Assembly: GCA_017654935.2 (NCBI GenBank)
Contig: CM065690.1
Span: 7,923,555 to 7,987,554 of the forward strand
Origin: Phymorhynchus buccinoides
Taxonomy: Eukaryota > Mollusca > Gastropoda > Neogastropoda > Raphitomidae
Direction: 5' to 3'
DNA length: 64,000 nt
Shown: positions 1 through 10,911 of the stretch, one piece after another
Numbering within the stretch: the stretch's first letter is position 1
How the letters are laid out: each line of letters starts with the position of its first letter
Program-made: the position numbers and the translations under genes
Notes under the pieces: model-generated
Seen by the model: the letters and a program-made list of their open reading frames with translations, nothing else
What the model was told of the DNA's origin: nothing
The model's database searches: none

Positions 1-338
1 CTGTTTGGTTGAGGTCCGAAGGTCACACAGAGAACAAAAACAAATCAAAACAACCCTAATCTACTAGTACTACAGTTACCCAGTCAGCCAAGACCTGTTC
101 AGCGGAACTCACCATGATGCTGAAACGGCAGGAACTGGAACCCTTAGTTAAGCTATTTTTATTTTTTATTTTTTTAAAGAGGGTATTTACAATGGTTCGA
201 CAATAGACTGGAATGAGCAGACACCGCCTCCTAGACAGTTGAAAGCACACACACACAATTTAACTATACACATGTAATACAGGCACTATGACTAAGGAAC
301 ATACTGTTGCTGTTTCGGAACCAGAATTACCTCACAGT

Positions 339-341
<3 letters not shown>

Positions 342-407
<66 letters not shown>
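342..407. repeat. (AG)n microsatellite
   Basis: Near-perfect AG dinucleotide run of about 33 units upstream of the gene. Confidence 0.98.
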
Positions 408-410
<3 letters not shown>

Positions 411-614
411 GATAATCCCCAGCCCCAGCCCCTGTCCCCCTCCCCTCCCCCCATTCCCTGTCTTCTACCTCAACTCCCTCCGTCCTGACCTTCCCCTTTG
501 CTGATCATCTGGGCAGCAAAGACTTTGCATCTGTTTTGCATCTAAAGTACATAGCATCAACATCGTCAAAACGATGACGGCGGATGCTGACAGAAAGAAG
601 AAGAAAAGAAGAAG

Positions 615-617
<3 letters not shown>

Positions 618-702
<85 letters not shown>
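618..702. repeat. (GA)n microsatellite
   Basis: Perfect GA run of about 42 units preceded by an A/G-rich tract. The open frames reported through such repeats are artefacts. Confidence 0.98.
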
Positions 703-705
<3 letters not shown>

Positions 706-706
706 T

Positions 707-1292
707 ACAGTAACTGGTGACTGGTCAGATCGGCCTCGTGTCATTTCGGCCCCGCTCTTTTGGGTCGTTTCGGCCTCGCCCTATGAGTCAAATCGGCCTC
801 GTTTCCGACCAACTCGTCCTCGACATAATTATGTTTCTCTCTCTCTCTCTCTCTCTCTCTCAATAGACATCAGTGGTTTTTGGCTCACTCGTGTGTGTGT
901 GTGTGTGTGTCTCAGTCTCTGTCTCAGTTTCTCTTTATCTCTGTTTTCCTGTCTCTCTCAGCCTCTCTTAGCAAGTGTGTGTATGTCTGGGTGTTTTGTT
1001 TCTCTGTGTTTCTCTGTCTGTGGGTGCATATCTGTATCTGTGTGCGTGTATATTAGTGTTTGAGGATGCAAACGACGCCATTTACACAACAGTATAAAAT
1101 CTCAACATCACATTAACCATTATTATCGCCAATAGATTATGATTGACACGGATAGAGCCATGTGAACGTTTTCCCTAGCAGACGAGTGAACCCGAGCCCG
1201 AGGCCGAAACGTGCAGGGCTTGAGGCCGAGTTGACTTGCACCCGAGGCCGACCTGGTAAAAGGCCGAGTTGACTGGCATTCCAGTAACTTAG
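707..1292. mobile_element. Foldback / MITE-like element with TCGGCCTCG motifs
   Basis: Left end (acagtaactggtgactggtc, then several TCGGCCTCG-type motifs at 730-830) is approximately the reverse complement of the right end (CGAGGCCGA-type motifs at 1195-1265, then ttgactggcattccagtaac). CT and GT repeats fill the middle. Terminal similarity is imperfect, and no clean target duplication was found. Confidence 0.5.
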
Positions 1293-1812
1293 CTGAAATT
1301 CCCATGGCATACATTTTCCCTGATGAAGATTTAGTATGAATTATGACCCAGTTATTGATACCAGCCTGTGAGTTGACGCATTCACCCCTTCACTGACACT
1401 GGCTTCAGGCCTTGTCGTTTCACGTTTGTGCGGCTTGTCAAAAGTTACAACTAATACAAGGCCTACTGAAGCACCAATGCAAATAGTTAGAGGATGATGA
1501 AAACAAAGTTGGCATCAGGTTTGGATTATGAGCGCAAGCTTAGTAAATATACATGTATGTATAGAAACTAGAACTCGAGCACCTGCAGTTGTTGTAGTCT
1601 GGTGCGTGTTTTGCACAGTGAGTGACGTCCCTTGACACCCAGATGGCAGTGGTGCATGAAGTTTTGATGACAGAACACAACACAGACACTCGTCATGAGT
1701 AGGCTAGGCCTAATGAGATTATCAGTGTTTTGTGATATCCATTGAATAGAAAACCGTTGTTTGTGGATTTCAAAGATGACTTGATAGACAAGAGAACCGA
1801 CCACAAACAGCC

Positions 1813-1909
1813 ATGGCCGCCCAGGTTCAAGTTTCCAACCGCTTTGTTGACTACTTCGTCATTTGTGGACTAGACGCATCATCGGGTCTGGAACCAGACC
1901 GTCTGTCCG
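1813..1909 (+). CDS. DENND5: DENND5 exon 1 (start codon, N-terminus)
   Basis: Encodes residues 1-32 plus one base. The ATG at 1813 is in a strong context (gccATGg). The peptide has a short variable head followed by the family-typical segment [11 protein letters not shown] and GLEPD, corresponding to the [11 protein letters not shown] stretch at the start of vertebrate DENND5. The donor GTGGGT begins at 1910 and leaves phase 1; the first G joins GC of exon 2 to form Gly. The open frame continuing to 2004 past the donor is intronic. An untranslated first exon upstream cannot be excluded. Confidence 0.93.
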
Positions 1910-2030
1910 GTGGGTGTGATGTAGGCCTACTTTTAATGTGCTTCACACTCTTTGTTGACAACTTTATGACCACCCTATTACCACCAAAATGTAATAACTA
2001 CTAGAACTTAAAAAAGGTTATTTGAACGTA

Positions 2031-2229
2031 CAGTAGAACCTCCCTACTTATAAATATAAGACCTCCCATTATTAGACTCCCTCCCACATACTGACATAGG
2101 ACCTACTTCTCTGACTCTGAGACATTACCCTTCTTTGTAAGTATTAAAATTACCTCCCTTATAAGACCCCTCCCTTATAAGACCTCATTTTGGAAGATTT
2201 TTTAAGGTCTAATAAGGGAGGCTCCACTG
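2031..2229. mobile_element. Tc1/mariner-type MITE, 199 bp
   Basis: Terminal inverted repeats CAGTAGAACCTCCC (left) and GGGAGGCTCCACTG (right, its near reverse complement), flanked by TA on both sides (2029-2030, 2230-2231). The interior repeats ACCTCCCTTATAAGAC-like segments. Too short to encode a transposase. Confidence 0.8.
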
Positions 2230-2567
2230 TATTATCTTAATTGTGATATGGTTATCTCCTGACATGACAGTGACACTGTGTGACTGACACTAGTGACAGA
2301 CGCCTTATCAACTATCAATTTATTATCATACATTCATGATACAGTATCATACTATCATAGACATAGTATCAAGTGACCAGAATGGCAAAATGAGTCTAAT
2401 ATAACAATTTTGGGAATGTTCTTCTTCTTCTTCATTCTGGCGCCCAACTTCATCATTTTGAAGATTTTGTTTGTCTAGTCTGAGCAAGCCTACCTAATAG
2501 GTAACCTATTCGTACTCTTGGTTAGAACTGCAAGAATAGTGGTATTGGAATGAAGCGCCACAGGAGG

Positions 2568-2835
2568 CACCATGGCCGGTTGGTTAGAGTTGCCACTCGT
2601 TATCCAACGGGTTTGCGAGTGCGCTGGTTCGAACCCAGCTGGTCACGGTGTTGTATCCTTGGGAAAGATACTTTACTCCTATTTCCTGATCCTTCGGATG
2701 AGACCTAAAATCGAGGTCCCGTGTGTGAACACACGCACAAGATCTTGCGTGCACGTTACTTAAAGCCCATTCCACTATTCGGTACGAGTAGGCTGTGTGT
2801 GCCGGTGGAATGGATGACACAAACTCACAAAACAT
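2568..2835 (+). mobile_element. tRNA-derived SINE
   Basis: The head carries an A-box-like tggccggttggttagagt and a perfect B box GGTTCGAACCC (2626-2636) at tRNA-like spacing. A conserved body follows (ccttcggatgagacctaaaa, tcgaggtcccgtgtg), then a tail shared with the copy at 4798-4945. The extended body argues for a SINE rather than a functional tRNA gene. Confidence 0.8.
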
Positions 2836-2923
2836 GCATCCTGTGTCATTAGCAGTCTAATCTCTAAATGAAGACTTTGGGTGTGGGGCAGGATAAACAT
2901 CCCCAATCGGAAGAAGAACTCTG

Positions 2924-3006
2924 TGTGTGTGTCACTCACCACAGTGTGTGTGTGTGTACACATGTGTGTGTGTGTCACTCACCACAGTGTGTGTGTGTGT
3001 GTGTAC

Positions 3007-3056
<50 letters not shown>

Positions 3057-3122
3057 ACATGTGTGTGTGTGTGTGTCACACACCACAGTGTGTGTGTGTG
3101 TGTGTGTACACATGTGTGTGCA
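2924..3122. repeat. Compound GT repeat with CACCACAG spacers
   Basis: Alternating GT tracts, TACACATG and TCACTCACCACAG segments repeated about four times. Confidence 0.95.
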
Positions 3123-3460
3123 GGGCTTCAGATTGTTCATTTGTTGGCACGCCCGCGCCATTCACGCGCATTTTGTCAACTGACGCATGTTTACACCTTG
3201 TAATGTAATGCGCCTGTCATAAGGATGTGGGGGGAGAGAGAGAGAGAGAGAGATAGAGAATCATTTCAATCAGATTTTTTCTTTCTTTTTCATCACCTCA
3301 CAAATATGTCATAGCATTTTATTTTTAGGTCATTCAGTCATCCTAAAAAAAGGTTTTGTAGGCATAAAAACTTGCATGGTCTTTGTATTGTTTTTCTAGG
3401 TCTACAAAGTATATTCTATTTCTAGTAATTTCTACATTCATGACTTAGCTAAGTTTATCC

Positions 3461-3461
<1 letters not shown>

Positions 3462-3536
<75 letters not shown>
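3462..3536. repeat. (CT)n microsatellite
   Basis: Perfect CT run of about 37 units in intron 1. Confidence 0.97.
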
Positions 3537-3540
<4 letters not shown>

Positions 3541-3933
3541 CACATGTATGCCAAATACTAAGGCCCCCCCCAAAAAAAAAATGTTGGTTTCTTGTTTCCT
3601 GATCGACCCTAGTTATTGGCTGCCGACCCTAAACTTTTTTATGATAAATGGGAAAAAAGAAAAGAAAATGAAAGTAAGCAAGCAAATGGAAACATAAAAC
3701 ATCATAAGACTATAAATGTATTCACACACATGGAGATGGACCGAACACAAGATTTAAAAAAAAAGAAAAAACATACAATAGTACCTACTAGTACTACCCT
3801 ATTTTTTTAAACTGATGAAACCCCAAACACTGAAAGTGAAACCGACATAAATTTGTGTGTGGCCTAACTTGACTTTTTATAGCAATAAATTTAATGTTCT
3901 GTTCTGTGACTCAATCTTGTGTGCATATTCACG

Positions 3934-3937
<4 letters not shown>

Positions 3938-3968
<31 letters not shown>
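3938..3968. repeat. (AC)n microsatellite
   Basis: Short AC run of about 15 units in intron 1. Confidence 0.95.
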
Positions 3969-3970
<2 letters not shown>

Positions 3971-4619
3971 CTACACACATTTAATGCAGTGTATGAAATT
4001 TAGGTTTAGTACTTAACACATTAGTGGCCCATCACTTTAAAAAATTACCTTTCATTTTCTGTAGTCAGGGGTCATATAATTTATTATATGAAAACAATCT
4101 GAAGCTGTGTGTGTAACGTATGGATGCGTGCAGAGCGTCAGCCGTGGCGCAGTTGACGGATAATCAGCCCAATCCCGGAGATGGGTCAGAGATTGGGTTA
4201 GAATTAGAGTTGTAAGTAAAAAAAATAATCGTAAGCCAAGGAAAAACGATTAAATCCTATTTATTATCTTCTTCTTCCCATCGATCGGCCGAACTTCAGC
4301 AGGTTGAAGATATTCGCCGATGTATTGAAAAAAGAAAAGAAAACGAAGGTCATGACGCAGCGCCGAGACACAGTAGCAATAGATCATAGATAATAACGTA
4401 GATCTATCTATAAATAACAAATCTATGCCTATATATATAATAACATCTGTGGTGTTTCTGTGTGTGTCACTGTGTGTGATTATTATATTTATAGGTGACT
4501 AACAGATTTGTATAAACATGTAGAAAGTGTTTCATCCTTCAAATATTTACTGGATTATGTCTTTAATTTAAAATCTTTATCCTTAAATATAAAAAAAATT
4601 TAAGTGTTGAATGTTCAGA

Positions 4620-4691
<72 letters not shown>

Positions 4692-4710
4692 CCTCCCTCT
4701 CTCTCTCTCT
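4620..4710. repeat. (CT)n microsatellite
   Basis: CT run with a CCCTCCCTCCCT interruption near its end. Confidence 0.97.
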
Positions 4711-4797
4711 GTATCACTATCAATGTATACATGTGTGTGCTCCTTTTGGGTAAATCGGTACCTAAGTGAGTACCTAAGAATAAGATCAGATTAGGAA

Positions 4798-4945
4798 AAG
4801 TCCTTCAGATGAGACTTAAAACTGAGGTTCTGTGTGCAAACGCATACAACAAGATCTTGTGCACACGTTGGCATGAGTAGGCTGTGTGTGTCGGTGGGAT
4901 GGATGACAGGTATTCACATAACATGCATGCTGTGCACCAGTCGTA
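4798..4945 (+). mobile_element. 5'-truncated SINE copy
   Basis: Matches the body and tail of the SINE at 2568-2835 (ccttcagatgagacttaaaa, acaagatcttgtgcacacgt, gagtaggctgtgtgtg, ggatggatgaca) but lacks the tRNA-like head. It ends about 120 bp before exon 2. Confidence 0.75.
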
Positions 4946-5062
4946 GTCAATCATGGAGACTAGGAGTCAGTTCCAGGTGTTTCGTTCATGTGTTGGTCAG
5001 TACATTTCTAGTTTAACTATATAATTGGATAATTTAAAGATGACAGTTTTGTGTATTTACAG

Positions 5063-5172
5063 GCGATAGCTTTCAGTGCGCTCCGTTAGACCGTTCGTTC
5101 AAGTCCAAGGTTCTGGCTCACTTCCCAGAGTCTGTACCATGGAATCCTTTTGACAAAGATGCTGTAGGAATG
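5063..5172 (+). CDS. DENND5: DENND5 exon 2 (start of uDENN domain)
   Basis: Residues 33-69. The acceptor is gtgtatttacag, and the donor is a canonical GTGAGT at 5173. The peptide ends with [20 protein letters not shown], closely matching the vertebrate motif around KSKVLARYPENVEWNPFD at the beginning of the uDENN domain. Phase 1 in, phase 0 out. The upstream intron 1 is 3.15 kb. Confidence 0.95.
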
Positions 5173-5606
5173 GTGAGTTGGGCATAGCAAGTTGTACTAA
5201 GAACAAAAATCATATTATTTCAGTGCTTTAAAAAAAAAAAAAGTATTCTTGATATTCCTAATTAATGCTGAGTTTGTTTGACATTTTTATTTGGATTTAT
5301 TGATATGGCCAGCAACAAAAATAGTTATGGTTAAGGTATCCCTAGCTACCCTATTTTTTTCAGCCGACCCTATGATTTTTGTTTGCCTTGTCCAAAAAAA
5401 GAAAGAAAAAAGAGACAGAGAGAGACACAAGTCCAATCGGGGAATGCCCATCAGGGGACATAACTCTAACGCGCTGAATGTCCATGCGTCGTTGCAAAAT
5501 GGCGTTGCTAACTAGTGTATTGTTAAACAATTGAATCATTTTTTAAAAATATTCATTTATTCTTGGTGGTGAAGCATGAACATAACTGTGAGTGTTTGTT
5601 CCCCAG

Positions 5607-6138
5607 CTGTGCATGCCGCGGGGCCTGTCGTTCAAAACGCAGCGGGACAAGCGGCTCAACAGCTTCCACTCGTTCCTCATCACTCGCGAGGACGGCAGCC
5701 ATGTGCACGGGTCGGCACTGGTCTTCTACGAGGAGGTGAGCAGCCAGGACGTGTGCTCCGCCATGCACACGCTGCACACCATGCACCAAGCCGGGTCCCT
5801 CACCTCACGCGCCCTCTTCTCCCTCGGAGACGCAGACGCCAAGGAACCCCTGAAGAAAATCTCCGACAGACGGAGTCGGGAAAAGAGCCACGATTTTGAC
5901 GTCTCTCGGGACAAGCTGTACGTGACCAAGTGCATCTGCCTGGTGACGTGCCTGCCCTACACGGCGCCCTGCAGGAAGTTCCTGCAGCAGCTGTACGACG
6001 TGGCCATGAAGTCCTCGTCCGGTGCCTTGCCCCTGGAGGCCTACGTCAGCAACGTCATCTACGACGTGCCTCTGCTGCCGCCCGGCAGGAGCATGAAGTT
6101 CTACGGGCCTGCAGGACCCATCTTCTGTCAGCGGCCTA
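5607..6138 (+). CDS. DENND5: DENND5 exon 3 (uDENN domain core)
   Basis: Residues 70-246, the longest exon here (532 bases). It starts after gtttgttccccag. It shows LCMPRGLSFKTQ, FHSFLITREDGS, ALVFYEEVSS, LYVTKCICLVT and PPGRSMKFYGP, all hallmarks of the DENND5 uDENN domain, which together with cDENN and dDENN forms the Rab exchange module. A basic, serine-containing linker (about residues 125-145) replaces the longer variable loop of vertebrates. The donor is GTCAGT at 6139 (phase 1). Exonic GC content is far above that of the flanking intron, typical for this gene. The open frame past 6138 runs into a GT repeat and is intronic. Confidence 0.95.
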
Positions 6139-6724
6139 GTCAGTTGGGTTTTTTGCTCGTTCTTTGTGTGTGTGTGTGTGTGCATAGAACAGGGTGGATT
6201 GCATTACAGTCTGCTACATGATCGTTTTAACTTCAGAAGCATCTAGCTTTAAGTTATAAATAAAACCACAGTGGATGGTTTGATGCTGATGATTACCGTT
6301 ATGTTTAGAAGAAAAATTGTGAAAATTATTATTTTGTGTCTTCTTGCTCAGTACACTTTTTGACACTTTTTTTAGTAGTTTTTGTAGTGCGATGAACAAT
6401 TATAGTGTATTGTTCATATCAGTTTTATTATTTAAATGTTTATTTATATTATGTTTTGGTAATCCCAGTGACGTTTGAACTCTTCACTTTCACTTGTGGT
6501 TCATATACCTGCTCTCAGATGTATAATACTAATAGTGAGTAATAGAATTATGCTAATTAAAAAAGTGTTATGTTCAGCTTTAATTGAATTATTGGACAAA
6601 GTACACCTCACCAAAGGCATGTCAGGTTCTTGTGCCATGTTGGTGCTAATCACTGACTTATTTTGAGTTGTCATGAGCAATTAAATAAGAATTATTTTTT
6701 CTTTGCGGTTTTAATCATGTGATG

Positions 6725-7187
6725 TGTGTGTGTTTGACTTTACCTTGTGGGACCTGTTTCGCCTCCTTGGGGTGGACAACGCGCTCAGTGTCTTCATGTG
6801 TGTGTTGTGTGCAGATATTGGGGAGCCCCCGTTGTTTGACTTTGCCTTGTGGGACCTGTTTCGCCTCCTTGGGGTGGACAACGTGCTCAGTGTCTTCATG
6901 TGTGTGTTGTGTGCAGATATCGGGGAGCCCCCGTTGTTTGACTTTGCCTTGTGGGACCTGTTTCGCCTCCTTGGGGTGGACAACGTGCTCAGTGTCTTCA
7001 TGTGTGTGTTGTGTGCAGATATCGGGGAGCCCCCGTTGTTTGACTTTGCCTTGTGGGACCTGTTTCGCCTCCTTGGGGTGGACAACGTGCTCAGTGTCTT
7101 CATGTGTGTGTTGTGTGCAGATATCGGGGAGCCCCCGTTGTTTGACTTTGCCTTGTGGGACCTGTTTCGCCTCCTTGGGGTGGACAG
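6725..7187 (+). repeat. Exon 4 acceptor array, 102-bp unit
   Basis: Five copies precede the authentic exon 4. Units start at 6815, 6917, 7019 and 7121 after a partial first copy, with exact 102-bp (34-codon) spacing. Each includes the TGTGTGCAG acceptor and the exon start IGEPPLFDFALWDLFRLLGV. The last intronic unit is 67 bp because 35 bp containing the acceptor are deleted. Copies are open in frame until that deletion. Confidence 0.95.
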
Positions 7188-7313
7188 ATATCGGGGAGCC
7201 CCCGTTGTTTGACTTTGCCTTGTGGGACCTGTTTCGCCTCCTTGGGGTGGACAACGTGCTCAGTGTCTTCATGTGTGTGCTGCTGGAGCATCAGATCCTC
7301 TTCTACTCCTCCG
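7188..7313 (+). CDS. DENND5: DENND5 exon 4 (uDENN/cDENN boundary)
   Basis: Residues 247-288. Peptide: NIGEPPLFDFALWDLFRLLG, then VDNVLSVFMCVLLEHQILFYSS. It matches the family segment ELPLFDF...LLGVENVFQLF..ALLEFQILLYS. This is the last of six copies of a 102-bp repeat, and only this copy continues into the LEHQILFYSS end and the GTCAGT donor at 7314. Its acceptor AG (7186-7187) lies in coding-derived sequence (ggggtggacag), because a 35-bp piece present in the other copies, including their TGTGTGCAG acceptor, is missing before it. Entering from the preceding copy at 7121 would shift frame and stop near 7212. The 5' boundary is therefore inferred from frame, not from a strong splice site. Confidence 0.85.
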
Positions 7314-8690
7314 GTCAGTTGGAAAACGCTTCCTTTTTATGTACATGATGTATGTCGCTGTGAGACTTGAACATTATGGGATTTGTAGGGATTAGGGATT
7401 TGTTTGCATGTATTAACTTTTAATACCCTATAAGGAAGTGGCTGAGCCAAGCCCATAATCCTGTAAGGATTTGGCAGAATGAGGTAGAAAATGGGTATGC
7501 TTATTCAAAATATTATATTGAAATTATTTGTGAATAAAAGTTAATGAAACTTTGTAGTAATCTTGCTATGATATTGTTTTCTGTGTTGACAATGTTATTT
7601 TTGCCAATTTGACATTTTGTGTTTGTTTATTTTTATTGATTATCACGAAATAAATAAAAATAAAGGTGTGTTCAACAAAGATGATCAAAAAACAATGTGT
7701 GGTGTGTTTATTATTAAAACATTGCAGACACAAGTCACTTACATGATCAGAGAAGCACTAAAAGCTGAAAATAAACTTAGTACTTGCCTTTCTGTAGTAT
7801 TTTAGTAATGCAATCAACAGGTAAAAATGATGTTCGGATACGCACACCTGTCGGTCTCATTGCTGATCATTCGCGATCGAAGTTTTCGTTTGAAAAGTAT
7901 CTCTATGCTTTGTATAAAGTGTTAAACCACTCTTATAAAAATCAATGAAACTATCCAATTCACTGTCTAAAATAGTGTCCGAATGCTCGGCAGTTGACCG
8001 GTCGTCGGAATCGTTTGATTGATTTTCTGTCGATCGATAGTCGAAGTTAACCATAGTAGGCACTGCACTAGCATGAGTCTCAACAGTCACTTCACTCTGG
8101 CCCCTATAACTAAGTCCAAAAGCATGATTGGCACACAATTTATCGGTGAAAACATCGATAACATCGTCGTCTATCGCTTGGACCGTCGCCATTTTGATGA
8201 AAAAAGATTGTCCAAAAAAATCGCGAAGAAAATCGATCAAAATTAGCCTTCAATCGATCTCTGTGCAAATGGCGGCCATTGCAACAGGAAGTTAGACGCT
8301 TTCCGGCTGTCGTTAAAGCTTCCTCTCTGCACTAGAGAGTTCCCACTTCCTTAGCAATATGACTAAACAACGTGGGTGGATCGGAGCGGTTTCAAGCTGT
8401 TCAGAATTACGGGCCAGGAGCGGTTTCAAGCGGTATAGGACGTTAAAAGTTAACATAATAGATTATAAAATAAGTTATTTAACACTCTGTAAATTTGATG
8501 TGTTCTGGTACTTAGGTCCTCCGAAAAGTTCCTTTCTGTTCTGGAGTGAACAAGTTTGTTCTGAATGGTTTGATATTGATTCCCCTTTGCCTTATGTTAA
8601 GTGCATGTTCTTGAGTGCAGATTTCCAGTGGCTAATGCTAACAGCAGAAGGATTGAACTGCTAGATCTATATATATATTTTGTGTTTTGA
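7314..8690. other. Intron 4 left part, no gene recognised
   Basis: AT-rich. A minus-strand open frame at 7857-8240 encodes an acidic 127-residue peptide starting MIDFLRDFFGQSFFIKMATV with many Asp/Ser/Thr residues; I do not recognise it. It could be a transposon-derived fragment, since it is flanked by CpG-richer sequence unlike the surrounding intron. Confidence 0.3.
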
Positions 8691-8699
8691 AAAGTGAAC

Positions 8700-9313
8700 G
8701 TTGTGTGCAGATTACCCTTCATGTTATATGGAATGCACAATGTGTGCAGATTACCCTTCATGTTATATCGAATGCACAATGTGTGCAGATTACCCTTCAT
8801 GTTATATGGAATGCACAATGTGTGCAGATTACCCTTCATGTTATATGGAATGCACATTGTTGTGTGCAGATTACCCTTCATGTTATATGGAATGCACATT
8901 GTTGTGTGCAGATTACCCTTCATGTTACATGGAATGCACAATGTGTGCAGATTACCCTTCATGTTATATTGAATGCACAATGTGTGCAGATTACCCTTCA
9001 TGTTATATGGAATGCACAATGTGTGCAGATTACCCTTCATGTTATATCGAATGCACAATGTGTGCAGATTACCCTTCATGTTATATGGAATGCACAATGT
9101 GTGCAGATTACCCTTCATGTTATATGGAATGCACAATGTGTGCAGATTACCCTTCATGTTATATGGAATGCACATTGTTGTGTGCAGATTACCCTTCATG
9201 TTATATGGAATGCACATTGTTGTGTGCAGATTACCCTTCATGTTACATGGAATGCACAATGTCGCGTGCAGATTACCCTTCATGTTACATGGAATGCACA
9301 ATGTCGCGTGCAG
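8700..9313 (+). repeat. Exon 5 acceptor array, 39/42-bp unit
   Basis: About fifteen copies of a unit containing TGTGTGCAG-ATTAC, which is the acceptor and first five bases of exon 5, followed by ccttcatgttatatggaatg. All unit lengths are 39 or 42 bp. One frame is open throughout and reads [13 protein letters not shown] per unit, in frame with exon 5. The two units next to the exon vary to TCGCGTGCAG. Confidence 0.97.
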
Positions 9314-9501
9314 ATTACCAGCGGCTGATGCTGGTAGCGGAAGGGTTGAACTGCCTGGCGTTCCCCTTTGCCTGGCAGCACGTGTACGTGCCCATCTTGC
9401 CGGCTTCCCTGACCCACTTCCTGGATGCCCCCGTGCCCTACATCATGGGGCTGTACAGGGGCAGCCATGAGGACCGGTCAGAGCTGAAGCTGCCCAGTGA
9501 G
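9314..9501 (+). CDS. DENND5: DENND5 exon 5 (cDENN domain)
   Basis: Residues 289-351. Begins [20 protein letters not shown] and continues with [40 protein letters not shown] and PSE. The [21 protein letters not shown] motif is the best-known signature of cDENN. Acceptor cag at 9311-9313, donor GTGGGT at 9502, phase 1 in and phase 0 out. Both junctions are embedded in tandem arrays: at least 15 copies of a 39/42-bp unit upstream and 12 extra copies of a 111-117-bp unit downstream. The canonical exon is chosen as the shortest form that matches the family at both ends. Longer in-frame forms using other copies remain possible. Confidence 0.93.
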
Positions 9502-9616
9502 GTGGGTGATGATGGTGATGATGATGATGATGAACTCTGGACCCCCCTGCCCTACATCATGGGGCTGTACAGGGGCAGCCATGAGGACCGGTCAGAGCTG
9601 AAGCTGCCCAGTGAGG

Positions 9617-9652
<36 letters not shown>

Positions 9653-10911
9653 TCTGGACCCCCGTGCCCTACATCATGGGGCTGTACAGGGGCAGCCATG
9701 AGGACCGGTCAGAGCTGAAGCTGCCCAGTGAGGTGGGTGATGATGATGATGATGATGATGAACTCTGGACCCCCGTGCCCTACATCATGGGGCTGTACAG
9801 GGGCAGCCATGAGGACCGGTCAGAGCTGAAGCTGCCCAGTGAGGTGGGTGATGATGATGATGATGATGATGAACTCTGGACCCCCCTGCCCTACATCATG
9901 GGGCTGTACAGGGGCAGCCATGAGGACCGGTCAGAGCTGAAGCTGCCCAGTGAGGTGGGTGATGATGATGATGATGATGATGATGAACTCTGGACCCCCC
10001 TGCCCTACATCATGGGGCTGTACAGGGGCAGCCATGAGGACCGGTCAGAGCTGAAGCTGCCCAGTGAGGTGGGTGATGATGATGATGATGATGATGATGA
10101 ACTCTGGACCCCCCTGCCCTACATCATGGGGCTGTACAGGGGCAGCCATGAGGACCGGTCAGAGCTGAAGCTGCCCAGTGAGGTGGGTGATGATGATGAT
10201 GATGATGATGATGAACTCTGGACCCCCGTGCCCTACATCATGGGGCTGTACAGGGGCAGCCATGAGGACCGGTCAGAGCTGAAGCTGCCCAGTGAGGTGG
10301 GTGATGATGATGATGATGATGATGATGAACTCTGGACCCCCGTGCCCTACATCATGGGGCTGTACAGGGGCAGCCATGAGGACCGGTCAGAGCTGAAGCT
10401 GCCCAGTGAGGTGGGTGATGATGATGATGATGATGATGATGAACTCTGGACCCCCCTGCCCTACATCATGGGGCTGTACAGGGGCAGCCATGAGGACCGG
10501 TCAGAGCTGAAGCTGCCCAGTGAGGTGGGTGATGATGATGATGATGATGATGATGAACTCTGGACCCCCCTGCCCTACATCATGGGGCTGTACAGGGGCA
10601 GCCATGAGGACCGGTCAGAGCTGAAGCTGCCCAGTGAGGTGGGTGATGATGATGATGATGATGATGATGAACTCTGGACCCCCCTGCCCTACATCATGGG
10701 GCTGTACAGGGGCAGCCATGAGGACCGGTCAGAGCTGAAGCTGCCCAGTGAGGTGGGTGATGATGATGATGATGATGATGATGAACTCTGGACCCCCCTG
10801 CCCTACATCATGGGGCTGTACAGGGGCAGCCATGAGGACCGGTCAGAGCTGAAGCTGCCCAGTGAGGTGGGTGATGGTGATGATGATGATGGTGGTGATG
10901 ATGATAGATGA
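9502..10911 (+). repeat. Exon 5 donor array, 111-117-bp unit
   Basis: Twelve extra copies of the last ~75 bases of exon 5 ([23 protein letters not shown]) with the GTGGGT donor and a variable (GAT)n stretch. Repeat starts are spaced 111, 114 or 117 bp, always a multiple of three, because only GAT number varies. The frame is open to 10911 and would encode a 37-39-residue repeat with a poly-Asp run. Confidence 0.97.

Larger units (their letters stand above)
1..1812 (+). other. 5' flank / possible UTR and promoter region
   Basis: No supported coding sequence. It contains two GA-type microsatellites, a CT tract, a GT tract and a foldback element (about 707-1292). No convincing TATA box precedes the start codon. 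A CRE-like TGACGTCC is at 1623-1630. The transcription start cannot be placed from sequence alone. Confidence 0.4.

Noticed and set aside
584..1063. 159-residue frame upstream of the gene
   Set aside because: Composed of Arg/Glu and Leu/Ser dipeptide runs from microsatellites.
2568..2645. Functional tRNA gene
   Set aside because: A and B boxes are present, but the body continues as a SINE shared with other copies, and no clear cloverleaf was found.
5726..6185. Minus-strand and alternate-frame ORFs over exon 3
   Set aside because: Shadows of the DENND5 exon; only the plus frame matches uDENN motifs.
7857..8240. Nested antisense gene
   Set aside because: No recognisable domain, no promoter or splice evidence; kept only as a low-confidence remark.
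8701..10911. A separate 736-residue gene with Cys-rich and Asp-rich repeats
   Set aside because: It is exon 5 of DENND5 plus its two flanking arrays; splice sites and family match explain the coding part.
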